From Streptomyces sp. ICBB 8177 (GTDB lineage Bacteria > Actinomycetota > Actinomycetes > Streptomycetales > Streptomycetaceae): DNA of 64,000 nucleotides. Position numbers and translations under genes: made by a program. Positions 16,449-24,649 of the stretch are shown piece by piece. Within the stretch, counting starts at the first letter, position 1; each line of letters opens with the position of its first letter. The notes beneath the pieces were generated by a model. The model was not told the origin of the DNA. It was given only the letters and a program-made list of their open reading frames with translations, and did no database searches. The stretch covers positions 2,261,541 through 2,325,540 of the forward strand of contig NZ_NSKH01000018.1 in the NCBI RefSeq assembly GCF_003144095.1. The letters run 5' to 3'.

Positions 16449-17723
16449 TCAGTCCGCGATCGACTGGTACGCCGCCACCCAGAAGTCCCGGTGGACGTCG
16501 CTGAAGAACGGGAACTCCGCTCGCTGGGTCATCATGATGGACACCATCCGCTCGGCCGGGTCCGAGGACCAGTTGGTGCCCAGGCCGCCGTCCCAGCCGT
16601 AGCGGCCGGGGGTGGCGGCGATGCCGTCGCGGCCGGTGACCACCGAGACGCCGAAGCCCCATCCCGCGTTCGCCCAGGTGCCGGGGGCCATTTCCGAGAT
16701 GCGCTTCTGATGGTCCGTAAGGTGGTCTGTCGTCATCAGGGTCACCGACGGCCGCGAGAGCACGCGTTCGCCCGCCAACTCCCCGCCGTTCAGCATCATC
16801 TGACCGAACGCCAGGTAGTCGTCCACCGTCGAGACCAGTCCCGCCGCGCCGTCCGGGAAAGCGGGCTCGGCCGCCCACTGGCTGTCGGTCACGCCGTCGT
16901 ACACCTCCATGCGGCCACCTTCGCGGTGGTTGGCCATGTACGAGGTCGCCAGCCGGTCCAGGCGGTCGGCGGGGACGTGGAAACCGGTGTCCCGCATGCC
17001 CAGCGGCTCGAAGATCCGCTCCCGCAGGAAGTCGCCCAGCGCCTGCCCGCTCGCCCGCGCGATCAGCACGCCCAGCACCTGCGAACCGGTGTTGTACAGC
17101 CACCGCTCGCCCGGCTGGGCCATCAGCGGCAGTTCGCCCAGCCGCCGCATCCACTCGTCCGGATCCGGCGGCTCGGCCGGATTCGGCACCCCCGCCGCCA
17201 CCCCGCGCTCCTGCGCCGCCTTCACGATGGGATGGTCGTCCGCCCCCAGCAGCAGCCCGAACCCCATCCGGAACGTCAGCAAGTCCCGTACGGTGATGGG
17301 CCGTTCGGCCGCCACCGTGTCGTCCAGCGGGGCGTCGGGCCGGGTGAGCACCCGCCGGTCCGCCAGCTCCGGCAGCAGCCGGTCGACCGGCTCGTCGAGC
17401 CGCAGCTGGCACTCCTCCAGCAGGATCATCGCGGCCACCGCGATCACCGGCTTGGTCATCGAGGAGATCCGGAAGATTGTGTCCCGCCGCATCGGCCGGG
17501 CGCCGGGCCCGAACTCCATGTCGCCGATCACGTCCACGTGCGTCTCGCCCCGCCTGCTGACGCACGTGATCAGCCCCGGCAGGTCGCCGCGTTCCACGTG
17601 CCGGGACATGATCGTGTGCATGCGCTCAAGACGCGCGGGGGACAGGCCGCCGGGGCTCGTGACGCGGGTGCCGCCGCTCTCGGCGTTCCAGGTGGTCATG
17701 CGGTGACGGGTGCCCTCGTTCAC
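16449..17723 (-). CDS. Serine hydrolase, beta-lactamase (class C/EstB) family
   Basis: A 424-residue protein. The catalytic tetrad motif S-x-x-K is S88-M-T-K91, followed by a Y-N-T segment (WLYNTGSQVLGVLI) in the place of YxN, and a C-terminal RYGWDGGLGT region near the KTG position. There is no signal peptide, so it is probably a cytoplasmic esterase or amide hydrolase, not a penicillin-resistance enzyme. The GTG start overlaps the stop of the ECF sigma gene by 4 bases, indicating translational coupling with sigma and the DGPF protein. Confidence 0.83.
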   Translation of the reverse strand: MNEGTRHRMTTWNAESGGTRVTSPGGLSPARLERMHTIMSRHVERGDLPGLITCVSRRGETHVDVIGDMEFGPGARPMRRDTIFRISSMTKPVIAVAAMILLEECQLRLDEPVDRLLPELADRRVLTRPDAPLDDTVAAERPITVRDLLTFRMGFGLLLGADDHPIVKAAQERGVAAGVPNPAEPPDPDEWMRRLGELPLMAQPGERWLYNTGSQVLGVLIARASGQALGDFLRERIFEPLGMRDTGFHVPADRLDRLATSYMANHREGGRMEVYDGVTDSQWAAEPAFPDGAAGLVSTVDDYLAFGQMMLNGGELAGERVLSRPSVTLMTTDHLTDHQKRISEMAPGTWANAGWGFGVSVVTGRDGIAATPGRYGWDGGLGTNWSSDPAERMVSIMMTQRAEFPFFSDVHRDFWVAAYQSIAD

Positions 17724-19096
17724 CTCCCGTCATGCGCGTCGCCGCCCGCGCCGCCCGCCGCCCCCGACACCGCGCCGCGCGGGTCGCCGGCCCGCGACAG
17801 CAGCAGCTCGCGCTCGCGGGTGTTGCGGGTCAGGGCGGCGGCGCGGGCGAACTCCGCGCGGGCCTCCTCGTACCGCCCCAGCCGCGCCAGCAGGTCGCCG
17901 CGCACGGTCGGCAGCAGGTGGTAGCCCTTGAGCGACGGCTCACCGGACAGCTCGTCGACCACCGCGAGCCCGGCCGCCGGGCCGTCCGCCATGGCGAGCG
18001 CCACCGCCCGGTTGAGCGCCACCACCGGCGACGGCGCGCGCAGCGCCAGCGCGTCGTAGAGCCGCACGATGCCCCGCCAGTCGGTCTCCCGCGCGGTGCG
18101 CGCCCGGGCGTGGCAGGCGGCGATCGCGGCCTGGAGCGTGTACGGGCCGGGGCCCGTGCCCGCCGCCGACCCGGCCGCCTCGGCGCGGGCCAGGGCCGTG
18201 AAGCCGCGCCGGATGAGCAACTGGTCCCAGCGCCCCCGGTCCTGGTCTGCCAGCAGCACCGGCTCGCCGGACGGCCCGGTGCGCGCCGCCGCGCGGGACG
18301 CCTGGATCTCCAGCAGCGCCGCGAGACCGTGCGCCTCCGCCTCGTCGGGCATCAGCGCGGCCACCAGCCTGGCCAGCCGCAACGCGTCCTCACACAGCGC
18401 GGGCCGCATCCAGTCGTCGCCCGCGGTCGCCGCGTACCCCTCGTTGAAGATCAGGTAGATGACGCCCAGCACCGACGCCAGCCGCTCGGCCCGCTCCGGC
18501 CCCCGGGGCACCTCGAACGGCACGTCCGCCTTCGCCAGCGTCTTCTTGGCCCGCACGATCCGCTGCGCGACGGTCGCCTCCGGAACGAGGAACGCCCGCG
18601 CGATCTCGTCCGTGCGCAGGCCGCCGAGCAGCCGCAACGTCAGGGCGACGCGGGCCTCGGTGGACAGCACCGGGTGGCAGGCGGTGAAGACCAGACGCAG
18701 GACGTCGTCCTCGATGGCGTCCTCGTCGAGCCGGGCGAGGTCGTCCGCGCCCGGCTCGCCCGCAGGCAGCTCACGGGCGAGGGCGGCCAGCTTGCGCGCG
18801 TAGGTGCGATCGCGGCGGAAGCGGTCCACGGCGCGGCGTCTGGCGGTGGTCGCCAGCCAGGCGCCGGGGCGGTCCGGCACGCCCGTACGCGGCCACTGTT
18901 CGAGGGCGGCGACCATCGCGTCCTGCGCCAGCTCCTCCGCGACGCCGACGTCGTGCGTGAAGCGGGCCAGACCGGCGATGAGGCGAGCGGCCTCGATGCG
19001 CCAGACCGCCTCGATCGCGGCGACGGTGGCGGAGGGCGCGCCCGGTGCTCCGGTGCGCGGGGCGGCGGCCCCGCCGGTGGTGTCGTCCGCGTCCAT
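17720..19096 (-). CDS. ECF sigma factor, ECF42-like, with C-terminal extension
   Basis: A 458-residue protein from ATG 19096 (GTG at 19207 is also in frame). Sigma region 2 contains ARFTHDVGVAEELAQDAMVAALEQWP and ATTARRRAVDRFRRDRTYAR; region 4 contains LRLLGGLRTDEIARAFLVPEATVAQRIVRAKKTL (the motif is split by no gap). A ~230-residue helical extension follows (VIYLIFNEGYAAT, then TPR-like LNRAVALAMADGP). This architecture is ECF42, a group with TPR-type tails and neighbouring DGPF genes instead of an anti-sigma factor. The DGPF gene lies just upstream on the same strand and the hydrolase is coupled downstream. Confidence 0.87.
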   Translation of the reverse strand: MDADDTTGGAAAPRTGAPGAPSATVAAIEAVWRIEAARLIAGLARFTHDVGVAEELAQDAMVAALEQWPRTGVPDRPGAWLATTARRRAVDRFRRDRTYARKLAALARELPAGEPGADDLARLDEDAIEDDVLRLVFTACHPVLSTEARVALTLRLLGGLRTDEIARAFLVPEATVAQRIVRAKKTLAKADVPFEVPRGPERAERLASVLGVIYLIFNEGYAATAGDDWMRPALCEDALRLARLVAALMPDEAEAHGLAALLEIQASRAAARTGPSGEPVLLADQDRGRWDQLLIRRGFTALARAEAAGSAAGTGPGPYTLQAAIAACHARARTARETDWRGIVRLYDALALRAPSPVVALNRAVALAMADGPAAGLAVVDELSGEPSLKGYHLLPTVRGDLLARLGRYEEARAEFARAAALTRNTRERELLLSRAGDPRGAVSGAAGGAGGDAHDGR

Positions 19097-19260
19097 CGCC
19101 TCATCAGACCAGGCGGGACGGGCCGGGGCAACGCCGGGCGCGCCCCCGCGCGGCGGCACGTCGGCCGCCACGGTGGCAGGTGCGCCCGGCGTCGCGGCAG
19201 CCGTCACGTGGGAACGCGCCCGCGCCGCCCTCCGGTGGGACCGCGCGGCCGCCGTCGCCC

Positions 19261-19623
19261 TCAGCCGGCCGGGGGCTCCTCCACCTGCCGGACCTCACAG
19301 GTGATGTCCCAGCCCTCGTCGTGCACCGCGAGGAACCGCTTGGTCCACTCGACGGCCTCCTCCTTGGACTTCGTCTGCATGATCGCGTAGCCGCCGATGA
19401 ACTCCTTGGACTCGGCGAACGGGCCATCGGTCACCGTCAGCCTCCCGTGCTCGGAACGCACCCGGACCGTCTCGGCCGGCGGACGCAGGCCCGCGGTGTC
19501 GAGCATGACCCCGGCCTTGGTGATCTCGTCCAGCAGCTTGCCCATCTCCTCCATCATCCGGGGGCTCGGCCCGCCCTCCGGGGCGCCGTTCCCGTTGATC
19601 CTGATCAGTGACATGAAACGCAT
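19261..19623 (-). CDS. YCII-related DGPF-domain protein
   Basis: A 120-residue protein beginning MRFMSLIRINGNGAPEGG and carrying the namesake motif D-G-P-F in VTDGPFAESKEFIGGYAIM (residues ~65-82). The fold is a small ferredoxin-like dimer of unknown chemistry. Genes of this type are the regular partners of ECF42 sigma factors. ATG at 19623 is preceded by GAGGAG nine bases upstream; the longer in-frame extension runs antisense through the synthetase region and is rejected. It probably leads the operon DGPF - sigma - hydrolase. Confidence 0.88.
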   Translation of the reverse strand: MRFMSLIRINGNGAPEGGPSPRMMEEMGKLLDEITKAGVMLDTAGLRPPAETVRVRSEHGRLTVTDGPFAESKEFIGGYAIMQTKSKEEAVEWTKRFLAVHDEGWDITCEVRQVEEPPAG

Positions 19624-19747
19624 GACGTCCAGCTCCTCGTGGTGTCGTCGCGGCGGGCGCGTCCCGCCTTCTGTGTACGCGTCGAACGACGGGGCGCGGG
19701 ATCGACACGGCGGAGGACGTTTTTGTCTTCCGGGGAGGGCGGGCGCG

Positions 19748-21070
19748 TCACCCGCCCGCTCGCGCGTCCCACAGCTGCCTCGACCTCGATGCCACGACCT
19801 GGACGATCCTGGCCACAGCCGGCGCCATCGGCTGCTCGAAGCGGCGGCCGTCGCGCAGGCGCAGGGCCACGGCGCCCGCCTCCGCCTCCCGCGCGCCGAC
19901 GACCGCCTGGTACGGGGCGAGCCGCGCCGCCCGCACCCGCGCCCCGAGGCTGCCCCGCTGCGGCCCGGCGACCTCGGCCCGCAGTCCCCGCTCCACACAC
20001 CGCCGTGCGAACTCCTGCGCCGCCGCGTACTGCGCGTCGGACACCGGCAGCACGACCACCTGCACCGGTGCCAGCCACGCGGGCCACGCCCCGCCGTACA
20101 CCTCGATCAGCCGGGCCACCGCCCGTTCCACGCTGCCGATCACACTGCGGTGCACCATCACCGGCCGCCGCCTGCTCCCGTCAGCGGCCACGTACTCCAG
20201 GCCGAACCGCTCCGGCTGGTGGAAGTCGACCTGCACGGTGGACAAGGTCGCCTCGCGCCCCGCGTCGTCCGCGATCTGCACGTCGATCTTCGGCCCGTAG
20301 AACGCGGCCTCGCCCTCCACCGCCTCGTACGCGATCCCGCACCCGTCCAGCACCTCGGCCAGCAGCGCCGCCGCCCGCCGCCACATCGCCGGACCGGCCA
20401 CGTACTTGCCGCCCTCGCCGGGCAACGACAGCCGGTAGCGGGCCGGTTCGACGCCCAGCACCCCGTACGCCCGCCGGATCAGCTCCAGCGCGGCGCGGGC
20501 CTCTTCGGCAGCCTGCGCGGGGGCGCAGAAGACGTGCGCGTCGTTGAGCTGGATCGCCCGCACCCGGGTCAGCCCGCCCAGCACGCCGGACCGCTCCGAA
20601 CGGAACATCGCGCCCAACTCGGCGATCCGCAGCGGCAGTTCGCGGTAACTGCGGGCACGTGATCGGTAGACCAGCGCGTGGTGCGGGCACAGGCTGGGAC
20701 GCAGCACCGCCTGCTCGCCGTCGCCCAGGTCCATCGCGGGGAACATGTCGTCCGCGTAGTGCGACCAGTGCCCGGAGACCTCGTACAGCTCCCGTTTGCC
20801 GAGCACGGGCGAGTACACGTGCCGGTAGCCCGCCCGCCGTTCCTCCTCGCGCACGAACTCCTCCAGCTCGTGGCGTACGACGGCGCCGTCCGGCAGCCAG
20901 TACGGCAGGCCGGCGCCCATCAGCGGATCGCTTCCGAACAGCCCCAGTTCCCGCCCGAGCCGGCGGTGGTCGCGCGCGGGCGGCGGCCCGTCCGCCCCAC
21001 GGCGGTCGTGGGATCCGGGCAGGTCGTCGTGGGATTCGGGTACGTCGTGGGATCGACGGGATCGGTCCAT
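19748..21070 (-). CDS. thrS2: Short threonyl-tRNA synthetase lacking TGS and editing domains
   Basis: A 440-residue class II synthetase. After a polar N-terminus, the catalytic core has motif 2 RELPLRIAELGAMFRSE and motif 3 HRSVIGSVERAVARLIEVYG, followed by an anticodon-binding domain from ~340. Zinc ligands match ThrRS: Cys in RPSLCPHH, His in NDAHVFC, His in VMVHRS. The ~240-residue N-terminal TGS and editing domains of housekeeping ThrRS are absent. AGGAG lies eight bases before ATG 21070. It is preceded by a leader peptide with two Thr codons and a terminator hairpin. A second, housekeeping thrS elsewhere is expected. The symbol is descriptive. Confidence 0.85.
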   Translation of the reverse strand: MDRSRRSHDVPESHDDLPGSHDRRGADGPPPARDHRRLGRELGLFGSDPLMGAGLPYWLPDGAVVRHELEEFVREEERRAGYRHVYSPVLGKRELYEVSGHWSHYADDMFPAMDLGDGEQAVLRPSLCPHHALVYRSRARSYRELPLRIAELGAMFRSERSGVLGGLTRVRAIQLNDAHVFCAPAQAAEEARAALELIRRAYGVLGVEPARYRLSLPGEGGKYVAGPAMWRRAAALLAEVLDGCGIAYEAVEGEAAFYGPKIDVQIADDAGREATLSTVQVDFHQPERFGLEYVAADGSRRRPVMVHRSVIGSVERAVARLIEVYGGAWPAWLAPVQVVVLPVSDAQYAAAQEFARRCVERGLRAEVAGPQRGSLGARVRAARLAPYQAVVGAREAEAGAVALRLRDGRRFEQPMAPAVARIVQVVASRSRQLWDARAGG

Positions 21071-21113
21071 CAGGTGGTCTCCTCGCCGGGTCGCGGAGCG
21101 GATGACCACACGG

Positions 21114-21145
21114 CGAAGCCCCGGGGCACCCGCCCCGGGGCTTCG
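21114..21145 (-). terminator. Attenuator hairpin before the short ThrRS gene
   Basis: A perfect 14-bp stem (CGAAGCCCCGGGGC / GCCCCGGGGCTTCG) with a four-base loop, ending 43 bases before the synthetase start. It lies between the leader peptide and its structural gene, so its likely job is conditional termination rather than separating genes. No U-run follows, as is usual in actinobacteria. Confidence 0.8.
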
Positions 21146-21160
21146 ACTTCACGTCATCGT

Positions 21161-21220
21161 TCAGCGCGCCGGGACACTCTCCGGCGTCGTCAGGCCCAGG
21201 CCCTCACCAGCGCGCTTCAT
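21161..21220 (-). CDS. Thr-codon leader peptide (attenuator)
   Basis: A 19-codon frame reading MKRAGEGLGLTTPESVPAR and stopping 15 bases before the attenuator hairpin. Codons 11 and 12 are consecutive Thr codons (ACG ACG), the regulatory amino acid expected for a threonyl-tRNA synthetase. A small hairpin, CGCCGG at 21167-21172 with CCGGCG at 21181-21186, forms right after the Thr codons and could be the pause or antiterminator partner. No ribosome site precedes the ATG; it probably sits at the transcript 5' end. Confidence 0.6.
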   Translation of the reverse strand: MKRAGEGLGLTTPESVPAR

Positions 21221-21226
21221 GCGACC

Positions 21227-21256
21227 ACGGTAGCCGCGCCTTCCCACGACCGCGAA
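21227..21256 (-). promoter_or_regulatory. Candidate leaderless promoter for the ThrRS leader
   Basis: On the minus strand, TTCGCG (21251-21256) and TACCGT (21227-21232) are 18 bases apart, and the -10 ends six bases before the leader ATG. That spacing places transcription start at or next to the ATG. The -35 is weak; this is inference. Confidence 0.4.
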
Positions 21257-21296
21257 CGGTTTTCCCACGCCGGCGGTCCGCCAGGCCCTGCGCCGC

Positions 21297-22196
21297 TCAC
21301 TTCAGCGGGTTGTCCGCCACGAACCGCCGCAGCTCGGCCGCCAGCGCCGTGGGGTTGTCCAGCTGGACGAGCGTGCGGGCGTCCGGGATCTCCACGTACC
21401 GCCCGCGCGGCAGCAGTTCCGCGAGGCGCCTGCCGGTCGCGGGCGGCATCATCACGTCCCGCGCGCCCCACGCGACCAGCGCGGGACGGTCGAACCCGGG
21501 CAGGCGCCCGGCCGCCTCACGGTAGGTGTCCTTGCGCGTCGAGCGCAGGAACCGCGTCAGATCGCGGCGGATCGCCGCGTTCGTCAGCAGCGGCCCGTAC
21601 CACTCGCGCACCAGCTCGTACGGGATCGGCCGGTGCGCCATCCCGCCGAGCGAGAACGGCATTCCCACCAGGAAAGGGACGCGGAACGTCTGGAGCATCA
21701 GGAGCAGCCCGCCCGGCACCGAGCAGGCCAGCTCCAGCGCCTTGCCCTGCATGCCCGGCGGGTAGTTGTCCAGCGCCTCGCACGAGGTCAGCACCAGGCG
21801 GCCGACGCGCTCGTCCCGTACGCCGACCAGGAGTTGGGCGGTGCCCGCGTCGTTCTGCACGAGGGTGACGTCGCGCAGGTCGAGGCGTTCGAGGAACTCC
21901 GCGAGCAGTCCGGCCACCCCCTGCGCCGACAGGTCGGTACCGGGCCGCACCGGCCTGCGGTGCGCGCCGATCGGCAGCACGGGCACCACGATCCGGAACT
22001 CGCCGCGCAACTCCCGTACCAGCGGGTCCCACACGGAGGCGCCGAACCCCAGCCCCGGCACGAGCACGAGGGTCTCGCGCGCGCCGCCGTCATGCTGCCC
22101 GGTGCCGGTGCCGGTGCCGGTGCCGGTGCCGGTGCCTCCCGGCTCTCCGGTGTCCGTGTAGTCGATGACGCCTGCGCTGAGTTCGATCTCGGGCAT
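21297..22196 (-). CDS. Alpha/beta hydrolase, dehalogenase-like nucleophile
   Basis: A 299-residue alpha/beta hydrolase. The oxyanion segment is LVPGLGFGASVWDPLV. At the nucleophile elbow the usual GxSxG is replaced by VQNDAGTAQL, which puts an Asp where haloalkane-dehalogenase-type members have theirs. The C-terminal acid/His region includes WGARDVMMPP and the late VQLDNPTALA; an expected final His is not obvious, so activity is uncertain. Start ATG 22196 (MPEIELSAGVIDYTDTG) was preferred over 22229. Residues ~20-32 are a Gly-Thr run encoded by a hexanucleotide repeat. Confidence 0.75.
   Translation of the reverse strand: MPEIELSAGVIDYTDTGEPGGTGTGTGTGTGTGQHDGGARETLVLVPGLGFGASVWDPLVRELRGEFRIVVPVLPIGAHRRPVRPGTDLSAQGVAGLLAEFLERLDLRDVTLVQNDAGTAQLLVGVRDERVGRLVLTSCEALDNYPPGMQGKALELACSVPGGLLLMLQTFRVPFLVGMPFSLGGMAHRPIPYELVREWYGPLLTNAAIRRDLTRFLRSTRKDTYREAAGRLPGFDRPALVAWGARDVMMPPATGRRLAELLPRGRYVEIPDARTLVQLDNPTALAAELRRFVADNPLK
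22101..22136. repeat. Hexanucleotide microsatellite (GGTGCC)x6
   Basis: Six perfect tandem copies of GGTGCC encode Gly-Thr repeats (read on the minus strand) near the N-terminus of the hydrolase. Unit changes keep the frame, so copy-number drift only changes linker length. Confidence 0.95.
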
Positions 22197-22328
22197 CGGA
22201 CGCTGCCGCCTTCCCGCTGCAACGGACATCTCACGTGACGGATCGGTTCGTTCGCATCGTTCAGTCCGCAGCCTAGCCCCGCGGTTGTCCACCCGGTGGG
22301 ATCGCCCGCCGACACCGCGAACGACCTC

Positions 22329-22372
22329 GCCCGGCCCCCGCAGTGCCCATCAGGGCGCTTCAGGGGCCGGGC
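22329..22372 (-). terminator. Hairpin terminator after the alcohol dehydrogenase
   Basis: GCCCGGCCCC (22329-22338) and GGGGCCGGGC (22363-22372) pair perfectly, with an inner GCCC-ATCA-GGGC stem in the loop. It lies just downstream of the dehydrogenase stop on the minus strand. Confidence 0.7.
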
Positions 22373-22398
22373 GGCCGGCCTCACAGCGGGGGTGGGTG

Positions 22399-23439
22399 TC
22401 AGATGGTCGCCGCGTCGATCACGAAGCGGTAGCGGACGTCGCTGGACAGCACCCGCTCGTACGCCTCGTTGACCTGCTCCGCGCGGATCAGCTCGATCTC
22501 GGCGCCGATGCCGTGCTCCGCGCAGAAGTCCAGCATCTCCTGGGTCTCGGCGATGCCGCCGATCGCCGACCCCGCGAGAGTCTTGCGGCCGAGCATCAGC
22601 GAGAACAGGTTGAAGGCGACCGGCTCCTCGGGCGCGCCCACGTTGACCAGCGCGCCGTCCACCTTCAGCAGCGACAGCAGGGCGCCGAAGTCCATCGGTG
22701 CCGACACGGTCGAGACGATCAGGTCGAGGGTTCCGGCCAGTTCCTCGAAGGTCTTCGGGTCGCTGGTGGCGTAGTAGTGGTCGGCGCCGAGCTTCAGCCC
22801 GTCGTCCTTCTTGCGCAGGGACTGCGACAGCACGGTGACCTCCGCGCCCATGGCGTGCGCGATCTTGACGGCCATGTGCCCGAGCCCGCCCATGCCGACC
22901 ACGGCGACCTTCTTGCCGGGGCCCGCGTTCCAGTGGCTGAGCGGGGAGTAGGTCGTGATACCGGCGCAGAGCAGTGGGGCGGCCACGTCCAGGGGCAGGG
23001 TGTCGGGGACGCGCACGACGAAGTTCTCGTCGACGACGACCTTCTCGGAGTAGCCGCCGTAGGTGGGCTCGCCGTCCCTGCCGACGGCGTTGTACGTGCC
23101 GACCATGCCCTTGAGGCAGTACTGCTCCAGGCCCTTGCGGCAGTTCTCGCACTCGCGGCAGGAGTCGACCATGCAGCCGACGCCCACCCGGTCGCCGACG
23201 GCGAACCTCGTCACACCGGTGCCGACCTGCGAGACCACGCCCGCGATCTCGTGGCCGGGCACCATCGGGAAGATGGCCTCGCCCCAGCCCTCGCGGACCT
23301 GGTGGATGTCGGAGTGGCAGATACCGGCGAACTTGATGTCGATCAGGACGTCGAACTCGCCGACGGCGCGCCGCTCGATGGTGGTCCGCTCCAGCGGAGC
23401 CTTGGCGGCGGGCGCGGCGTACGCAGCAACAGTGGTCAT
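22399..23439 (-). CDS. Zinc-dependent NAD(P) alcohol dehydrogenase
   Basis: A 346-residue medium-chain dehydrogenase of the YahK/Adh group. The catalytic zinc site is formed by GICHSDIH and PGHEIAG. The structural zinc lobe has four cysteines in [20 protein letters not shown]. The nucleotide loop is [18 protein letters not shown]. It should reduce aldehydes with NADPH or NADH. ATG start with AGGAGAA upstream. It is divergent from an MmyB-type regulator, and such regulators often sit beside the dehydrogenase they control (family knowledge). Confidence 0.92.
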   Translation of the reverse strand: MTTVAAYAAPAAKAPLERTTIERRAVGEFDVLIDIKFAGICHSDIHQVREGWGEAIFPMVPGHEIAGVVSQVGTGVTRFAVGDRVGVGCMVDSCRECENCRKGLEQYCLKGMVGTYNAVGRDGEPTYGGYSEKVVVDENFVVRVPDTLPLDVAAPLLCAGITTYSPLSHWNAGPGKKVAVVGMGGLGHMAVKIAHAMGAEVTVLSQSLRKKDDGLKLGADHYYATSDPKTFEELAGTLDLIVSTVSAPMDFGALLSLLKVDGALVNVGAPEEPVAFNLFSLMLGRKTLAGSAIGGIAETQEMLDFCAEHGIGAEIELIRAEQVNEAYERVLSSDVRYRFVIDAATI

Positions 23440-23465
23440 GCCGAGGGTTCTCCTAGCAGGTCTTT

Positions 23466-23492
23466 GTACCCGGTTTCCTGTCCATCGGGTAC
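23466..23492. promoter_or_regulatory. Inverted repeat in the dehydrogenase promoter region
   Basis: GTACCCG (23466-23472) and CGGGTAC (23486-23492) are perfect 7-base inverted arms around 13 bases, starting 26 bases upstream of the dehydrogenase. It is a candidate operator for the divergent MmyB-type regulator. Confidence 0.45.
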
Positions 23493-23591
23493 GGCCCCAG
23501 CCTGCCGAAAGCCGCGTGCCGTACCCAGACCACGCCTTCGCGTACGACCGCTGTGCGTACCACTGGCGGTATCAGGCTGCCGGGCGTACGA

Positions 23592-23604
23592 CCAGTGATA
23601 CTGG
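23592..23604. promoter_or_regulatory. Palindrome directly before the MmyB-type gene
   Basis: CCAGTGATACTGG is a perfect 5+3+5 palindrome ending four bases before the regulator start. A related GCGGTATCA lies ~20 bases upstream, and CGTACGACC occurs twice in the same stretch. Autoregulation is plausible. Confidence 0.45.
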
Positions 23605-23608
23605 ACGC

Positions 23609-24643
23609 ATGGAACGCAGTGACCTCAGGGCCCCGGGCGGCGCGCAGGACGTACCGCCGCTGGCCGGACCCGCCGCCGGGGAGGCGGGGGCCGGCACGGG
23701 ACAGCCGCAGGCCGGGGCCGACACCGGGGAGGCCGGGAACGCCGCGGGCCAGCCGCTGGACCGGCGGGCCGAGCTGAGCGAGTTCCTGCGCAGTCGGCGG
23801 GCCCGGCTGAAGCCGCAGGACGTCGGCCTGCCCGACTTCGGCCGCCGCCGCCGGGTGCCGGGGCTGCGCCGGGAGGAGCTGGCGCAGCTGGCCGGGGTGT
23901 CGGTGGCCTACTACACGCGGCTGGAGCAGGGCAACGGCCGCAACGTCTCGGCGGAGGTCCTGGACTCCATCGCCCGCGCCCTGAGGCTGACCGACGCCGA
24001 GCACGCGCACCTGACGCACCTGGCGAAACCGAAGACGCACAAGAAGAAGCCGGCGGGGCGGCAGCAGCAGGTCAGGCCAGCGCTGCGGGAGCTGCTCGAC
24101 TCCATGGACGGCGTCCCCGCGTACGTCGTCGGGCGCCGTTCGCAGATCCTCGCCTGGAACCGGATGGCGGCGGCGGTCTTCGGCGACTGGGGACAACTGC
24201 CGCCCGCCGAACGCAACTGGGCCCGGCTGGTCTTCCTCCATCCCGCCTACCGCGACCTCTTCGTGGACTGGGAGCAGAAGGCGATCGACATCGTCTGCGC
24301 GCTGCGCATGGACGCGGGCCGCCATCCGGACGACCCGCGGCTGTCCGCCCTGGTCGGCGAACTGTCCGTCAAGAGCGAGGAGTTCAGGCGGCTGTGGGCG
24401 ACCCATGACGTCAAGGAGAAGAGCCACGGCGTCAAGCACCTGCACCACGCGCTGGTGGGCCCGCTGTCCCTGCACTTCGAGTCGTTCCGCCTGACGGACG
24501 GCACGGACCAGTCCCTGCTCACCTATCACGCCGAGCCCGGCTCTCCCTCTGCCGACTCCCTCCGCCTGCTGGCCAGTTGGGGCAGCGACGTACCGGACGC
24601 CGATCCGGCGGGCTCTGCTTCGTCAGCACGCCACCTGCCCTAA
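23609..24643 (+). CDS. XRE regulator with MmyB ligand-binding domain
   Basis: A 344-residue protein. After a ~50-residue Gly/Ala-rich extension the helix-turn-helix covers about residues 55-125 (LSEFLRSRRARLKPQDVGLP, RREELAQLAGVSVAYYTRLEQG, NVSAEVLDSIARALRLT). The C-terminal MmyB-like domain contains VPAYVVGRRSQILAWNRMA and HPAYRDLFVDWEQKA, the PAS-like fold reported to bind a fatty acid in this family. ATG at 23609. Divergent from the alcohol dehydrogenase, its probable target. Confidence 0.9.
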   Translation: MERSDLRAPGGAQDVPPLAGPAAGEAGAGTGQPQAGADTGEAGNAAGQPLDRRAELSEFLRSRRARLKPQDVGLPDFGRRRRVPGLRREELAQLAGVSVAYYTRLEQGNGRNVSAEVLDSIARALRLTDAEHAHLTHLAKPKTHKKKPAGRQQQVRPALRELLDSMDGVPAYVVGRRSQILAWNRMAAAVFGDWGQLPPAERNWARLVFLHPAYRDLFVDWEQKAIDIVCALRMDAGRHPDDPRLSALVGELSVKSEEFRRLWATHDVKEKSHGVKHLHHALVGPLSLHFESFRLTDGTDQSLLTYHAEPGSPSADSLRLLASWGSDVPDADPAGSASSARHLP

Positions 24644-24649
24644 CGGCCG

